Part shown: one piece after another, positions 61,304-64,000 of the stretch
Numbering within the stretch: the stretch's first letter is position 1
Layout: each line of letters begins with the position of its first letter
Assembly: GCF_028826155.1 (NCBI RefSeq)
Contig: NZ_JAQGPN010000003.1
Span: 124,001 to 188,000 of the forward strand
Length of the DNA stretch: 64,000 nucleotides
Direction: 5' to 3'
Source of the DNA: Mesorhizobium shangrilense
Lineage (GTDB): Bacteria > Pseudomonadota > Alphaproteobacteria > Rhizobiales > Rhizobiaceae
Made by a program: the position numbers and the translations under genes
Notes under the pieces: model-generated
Databases searched by the model: none
Told to the model about the DNA's origin: nothing
What the model saw: only the letters and a program-made list of their open reading frames with translations

Positions 61304-62128
61304 GATCGTCCTCCCAAGCGATGAGTTCTGCAAAGCAAGCGGCGTCGCTTCCGAAAGCCGCTCGGATTCTACTGTTGGATGAATGGTGTTCGGATATAGC
61401 GGATTAAAATGCCTTCGCCTGAAAAGGCCAGAAGCATCACAAATCAGGCGTGTCGGCAGGATGAATCAAATGCCCTCCCATGCATTTTCATCATAAATGG
61501 GGGAGTTATCCGAATAAGATTCATATTACAATCTCTTTTTGAGGTGGTCGGGCATGGTGTGCGCGGAGCGCCGGGATGCTGCCTCGCGAGTGGAGTTGGA
61601 CGTCAATCAAGGCGCGGGCAGGCTCAAGGAGCTGGTATCGCCGGGCATTAGGACGAGGGCGATCGCGTTGCGGTGCTTGCCGTTGGGCTGGCGCCTCGGT
61701 CCTTTCGCGCGCGGATGCGTTTTGAGGCTGCGAATGGCCGCCCGCGCAGTTCGCGCCGCCCGCGCGGGTCTGTAAGCCCTGCGGATCGCTCTGCTCCGTC
61801 TGCCTCCTAGGCAGCGCGGGGCGTCACGCTGTCGGGGTAAAATGCGAAAAACCCCTTGCTATGTGAATGAAGTTCGAATAAGCCTTGATCAGGAAGAGGT
61901 TGAACGTCGCCGGATGGCGGCTGCGCCGGGGAGGGCAACGTGGCTCGCATGTAGCCGCATCAATGGTCGAATTCGCTCCTTCGATGGAGAATTCTCGCAC
62001 TCGCGACGCGCTCGGATGAGCTCTGACGCAGTCCTGAGGCGCGACTGTGCGCCGACCGGAAATTTTTCTGAAAATGAATACAATTCGATAATCGAGAGGA
62101 TTATCGGTTATTTAGTGTGGGAGGAGCA
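61304..62128. other. 825-base intergenic region with no convincing gene
   Basis: This is the longest gap in the window, between the divergent porin and acyl-CoA dehydrogenase genes. It is visibly more AT-rich around 61385-61545 and 62060-62125 than the rest of the window. Open frames at 61409-61651, 61539-61775 and 61842 onward lack recognisable motifs or ribosome sites. I see no tRNA cloverleaf. The left AT-rich part may hold the porin promoter or a small RNA; the right end has an inverted repeat (annotated). Confidence 0.55.
62086..62106. promoter_or_regulatory. Inverted repeat CGATAATC-N5-GATTATCG before acyl-CoA dehydrogenase genes
   Basis: Perfect 8-bp arms with a 5-base spacer, 22 bases before the ATG at 62129, in an AT-rich leader. 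Position and symmetry suit a dimeric repressor site, for example of a TetR or GntR protein controlling the two acyl-CoA dehydrogenase genes. No adjacent regulator gene is seen in the window. Confidence 0.55.
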
Positions 62129-63169
62129 ATGCTGGCGCTATTATCCGACGAGCAGCGGATGTTCGAGGACACGGCCGTTCGGATCGCAAACGATGTGCGC
62201 ATCACCAACATGGTGGAGTTGCGGGCAGCCGATTCCGACAGCTTCTATGGCAAGCTCGGCGACAACGGTCTGCTGGGGCTTCGCATGCGGTCCGACGGGG
62301 CGCCGCTGGGGTCCGGTGTCGAGGTCGCCATTGCGGCGCAGGCGCTTGGGGCCGCGCTGGCCCCGGTTCCCTTCACCGCCTCCGGCGTGCTGGCGCCGGA
62401 ACTCCTGGTCCTGGCCGGTGCGGACGACGCCCTGATCGAGCAATTGTCGACCGGGGAGCGTCGCTGCGGTCTGCTGCTCGATCGGTCGCTGGTCGATATT
62501 GCCGGGCCCGATGCGGCTGACAGCATCGCCTTCGACGTGCAGGGGGCGAGCCATGCCGTCGCCATCGATCGCAGCAAGGGGACGAGACAGGTCGTTCTGG
62601 TCGACCTGGCGTCCGGCTTCGAACCGACATCATGCGCGGACCTGACACGCCAGATGCTGCGCCGGACCAGCGGCGAGCTGCGTGTCGAGCCGATCGGCCG
62701 ACCGGTTTCCGACGAGGATTTCGACCGCTGGCTTGCCCTGGCGCTGGTCACTGTCGCCGCCGACATCGCCGGCGTGCTGCATGGCGCGCACCAGGGCGTC
62801 GTCGCCTACACGAAGGAGCGCGTCCAGTACGGCGCCCTGATCGGCTCGTTCCAGGCGGTCCAGCACATCTGCGCGGAAATGCTCGTCGAGGTCGAGGCGA
62901 TCCGCGACCTCGTATCCCGCGCCGCCTGGTGCGTGGACGCGCTGCCGGCCGCCGAGGCACTTGCCAATGCGCGCACCGCCAAGGCGCTGGCGTCGGCGGC
63001 CGCGCGGCCGACGGCTGAAGCGGTGATGCAGGTCTATGGCGGCATCGGCCAGACATGGGAGCATGTCGCCCATATCTGCGCCCGCCGCGTCATGGTCGAC
63101 GCCGAGCTGTTCGGCGGCGCGGACCATCAACTCGACGCCATCGCAGACCAGCGGCTGGGAGCAAATTGA
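62129..63169 (+). CDS. Acyl-CoA dehydrogenase family protein (short, diverged subunit)
   Basis: 346 aa. ATG at 62129 is preceded by GGGAGGAG 4 bases upstream. The N-terminal helices (LLSDEQRMFEDTAVRIANDV) and the C-terminal domain (YTKERVQYGALIGSFQAVQHICAEMLVEVEAIRDLVSRA...EAVMQVYGGIGQTWEHVAHICARRV) are of the family. The middle is degenerate: no clear W-TSG or SEPxAGSD segments. In two-gene operons like this the diverged chain forms a heteromer with a canonical partner, here the gene starting 1 base after its stop. Heteromeric acyl-CoA dehydrogenases of this kind are known for steroid side chains. Confidence 0.88.
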   Translation: MLALLSDEQRMFEDTAVRIANDVRITNMVELRAADSDSFYGKLGDNGLLGLRMRSDGAPLGSGVEVAIAAQALGAALAPVPFTASGVLAPELLVLAGADDALIEQLSTGERRCGLLLDRSLVDIAGPDAADSIAFDVQGASHAVAIDRSKGTRQVVLVDLASGFEPTSCADLTRQMLRRTSGELRVEPIGRPVSDEDFDRWLALALVTVAADIAGVLHGAHQGVVAYTKERVQYGALIGSFQAVQHICAEMLVEVEAIRDLVSRAAWCVDALPAAEALANARTAKALASAAARPTAEAVMQVYGGIGQTWEHVAHICARRVMVDAELFGGADHQLDAIADQRLGAN

Positions 63170-63170
63170 G

Positions 63171-64000
63171 ATGGACTATCGCGATACGCCGGAAGAAGCG
63201 GAGTTCCGCCTGAGCCTCCGCGCCTGGCTCAAGGACAATACGATCGAGGGCTGGCGTGACCTCACCGAGGTGGCGGACGTTCGCAAGCTGCGCAAGGAAT
63301 GGCATCGCAAGCTCTATGCGGCGGGCTACATGGGGCTGAACTGGCCGGTGGAGTATGGCGGACAGGGCCTGTCGCCCATCTATGACGCCATCCTCAACGA
63401 CGAAGCCGGCAAGGCCGATACGCCGCCGCTGCCGGGCATGGTGAACTATCTCGGGCGCGCCATCTTCACCTACGGCAGCGAGGAGCAGAAGAAGCGTTTC
63501 CTGCCCACCTTGCTCAATGGCGAGATCCAGTGGTGCCAGGGGTTCAGCGAGCCGAGTGCGGGCTCCGATCTGGCCTCGCTGCGCACCCGCGCGGTTCGTG
63601 AGGGCGACGAGTACGTCGTCAACGGCCAGAAGATGTGGACGAGCGGTGCGATCCATGCCGACTGGTGCCTGTTGCTGGTGCGCACGGATACGAGCGTGGC
63701 CAAGCACAAGGGGATTTCCTGCCTGCTGACGCCGCTCGAGGTTCCGGGCGTCACCGTGCGTCCCATCGTGCTGCACAGCGGCGAGCCGGAGACGGCGGAA
63801 GTCTTCTTCGACGACGTCAGGATCCCCGCGGAAAACCGCATCGGCGAAGAAGGCGCCGGCTGGAAGATCGCAATGACGACCGTTTCCTACGAGCGGGGCG
63901 CGGCCGACGTCGGGTTCATCTCCAAGCTGCGTCGCACGATCACCGAGCTCGAGGACGCCGCGCGTGAGCGCAATCTCCTTGGCGACCAGGGCATCCGCAG
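63171..64000 (+). CDS. Acyl-CoA dehydrogenase, canonical subunit (3' end beyond window)
   Basis: 276 codons are visible; the gene runs off the window. It starts at MDYRDTPEEAEFRLSLRAWL one base after the previous stop. Motifs: GYMGLNWPVEYGGQGLSPI, the FAD/substrate segment QGFSEPSAGSDLASLRTRA, NGQKMWTSGAIHADWCLLLVRTD, and the beginning of the C-terminal helical domain. This partner retains the flavin-binding signatures that the upstream chain has lost, so the two probably form an alpha2-beta2 dehydrogenase acting on a branched or bulky acyl-CoA. The catalytic base would lie beyond the window. Confidence 0.92.
   Translation, partial: MDYRDTPEEAEFRLSLRAWLKDNTIEGWRDLTEVADVRKLRKEWHRKLYAAGYMGLNWPVEYGGQGLSPIYDAILNDEAGKADTPPLPGMVNYLGRAIFTYGSEEQKKRFLPTLLNGEIQWCQGFSEPSAGSDLASLRTRAVREGDEYVVNGQKMWTSGAIHADWCLLLVRTDTSVAKHKGISCLLTPLEVPGVTVRPIVLHSGEPETAEVFFDDVRIPAENRIGEEGAGWKIAMTTVSYERGAADVGFISKLRRTITELEDAARERNLLGDQGIR

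Noticed and set aside
61842..62435. 197-codon plus-strand frame crossing the acyl-CoA dehydrogenase start
   Set aside because: It overlaps the real gene in another frame, becomes Pro/Arg-rich there, and has no ribosome site or motif.

Overview
The window is GC-rich, gene-dense DNA from an alphaproteobacterium, most likely of the order Hyphomicrobiales (Rhizobiales). The best taxonomic clue is the porin at 60248-61303, which has the conserved N-terminal region of the rhizobial/Brucella porin family. The wealth of ABC and TRAP uptake systems, FCD-type GntR regulators and four-base ATGA/GTGA gene overlaps fits a soil or plant-associated member. I see no rRNA, tRNA, insertion sequence, prophage or CRISPR array. 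The region reads as a chain of catabolic modules, each with its own transporter and regulator.

Layout: (1) 1-2368, minus strand: a sugar-type ABC importer (binding protein, MalF-like permease, and the first codons of a MalG-like permease cut by the window edge). (2) 2749-8227: TetR regulator with a well-formed promoter/palindrome, RND efflux adaptor and pump, and a short second TetR. (3) 8662-19999: TetR, a stand-alone B12-binding subunit, a methylmalonyl-CoA-mutase-family large subunit with an unusual active site, a MeaB-type GTPase fused to a hotdog thioesterase, an acyl-CoA ligase and a complete Liv-type importer. This looks like import, CoA activation and B12-dependent rearrangement of an unidentified carboxylic acid. 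(4) 20214-21335: a NIPSNAP protein divergent from a TetR. (5) 21471-32155: a sugar-type ABC importer joined through short overlaps to a three-subunit molybdenum hydroxylase, a 3-hydroxyisobutyrate-dehydrogenase-family reductase, an M20 amidohydrolase and a CoxG protein; purU follows. (6) 33754-43855: a peptide-type ABC importer, D-aminoacylase-like amidohydrolase, GntR regulator, RidA, an RraA-like protein and a D-threonine-aldolase-like PLP enzyme, apparently for N-acyl-D-amino acids or related peptides. Two near-identical inverted repeats bracket the amidohydrolase-GntR pair.

(7) 44077-60100: a large sugar-acid module: FAH-family hydrolase, three SDR dehydrogenases, three enolase-superfamily dehydratases, two GntR regulators, an acetoacetate-decarboxylase-like protein, a 2-hydroxyacid dehydrogenase, a TRAP transporter whose binding protein lies about 3.4 kb upstream of its membrane subunits, an L-fucose-isomerase-like protein and an unrecognised Cys-rich protein. 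The enzyme set resembles the non-phosphorylating diketo-hydrolase route known for L-rhamnonate/L-fuconate (dehydratase, then C4 dehydrogenase, then hydrolase). Two copies of a FadR-like GGTC-N-GACC site mark its divergent promoters. (8) 60248-61303: porin. (9) 62129-64000: two acyl-CoA dehydrogenase genes, the second cut by the window edge.

All functional calls are from reading translated sequence and motifs by eye; no database search was run. The most novel-looking elements are the mutase module (3), with its altered active site and GTPase-thioesterase fusion, and the CxxCxxCC protein at 53686-54762.
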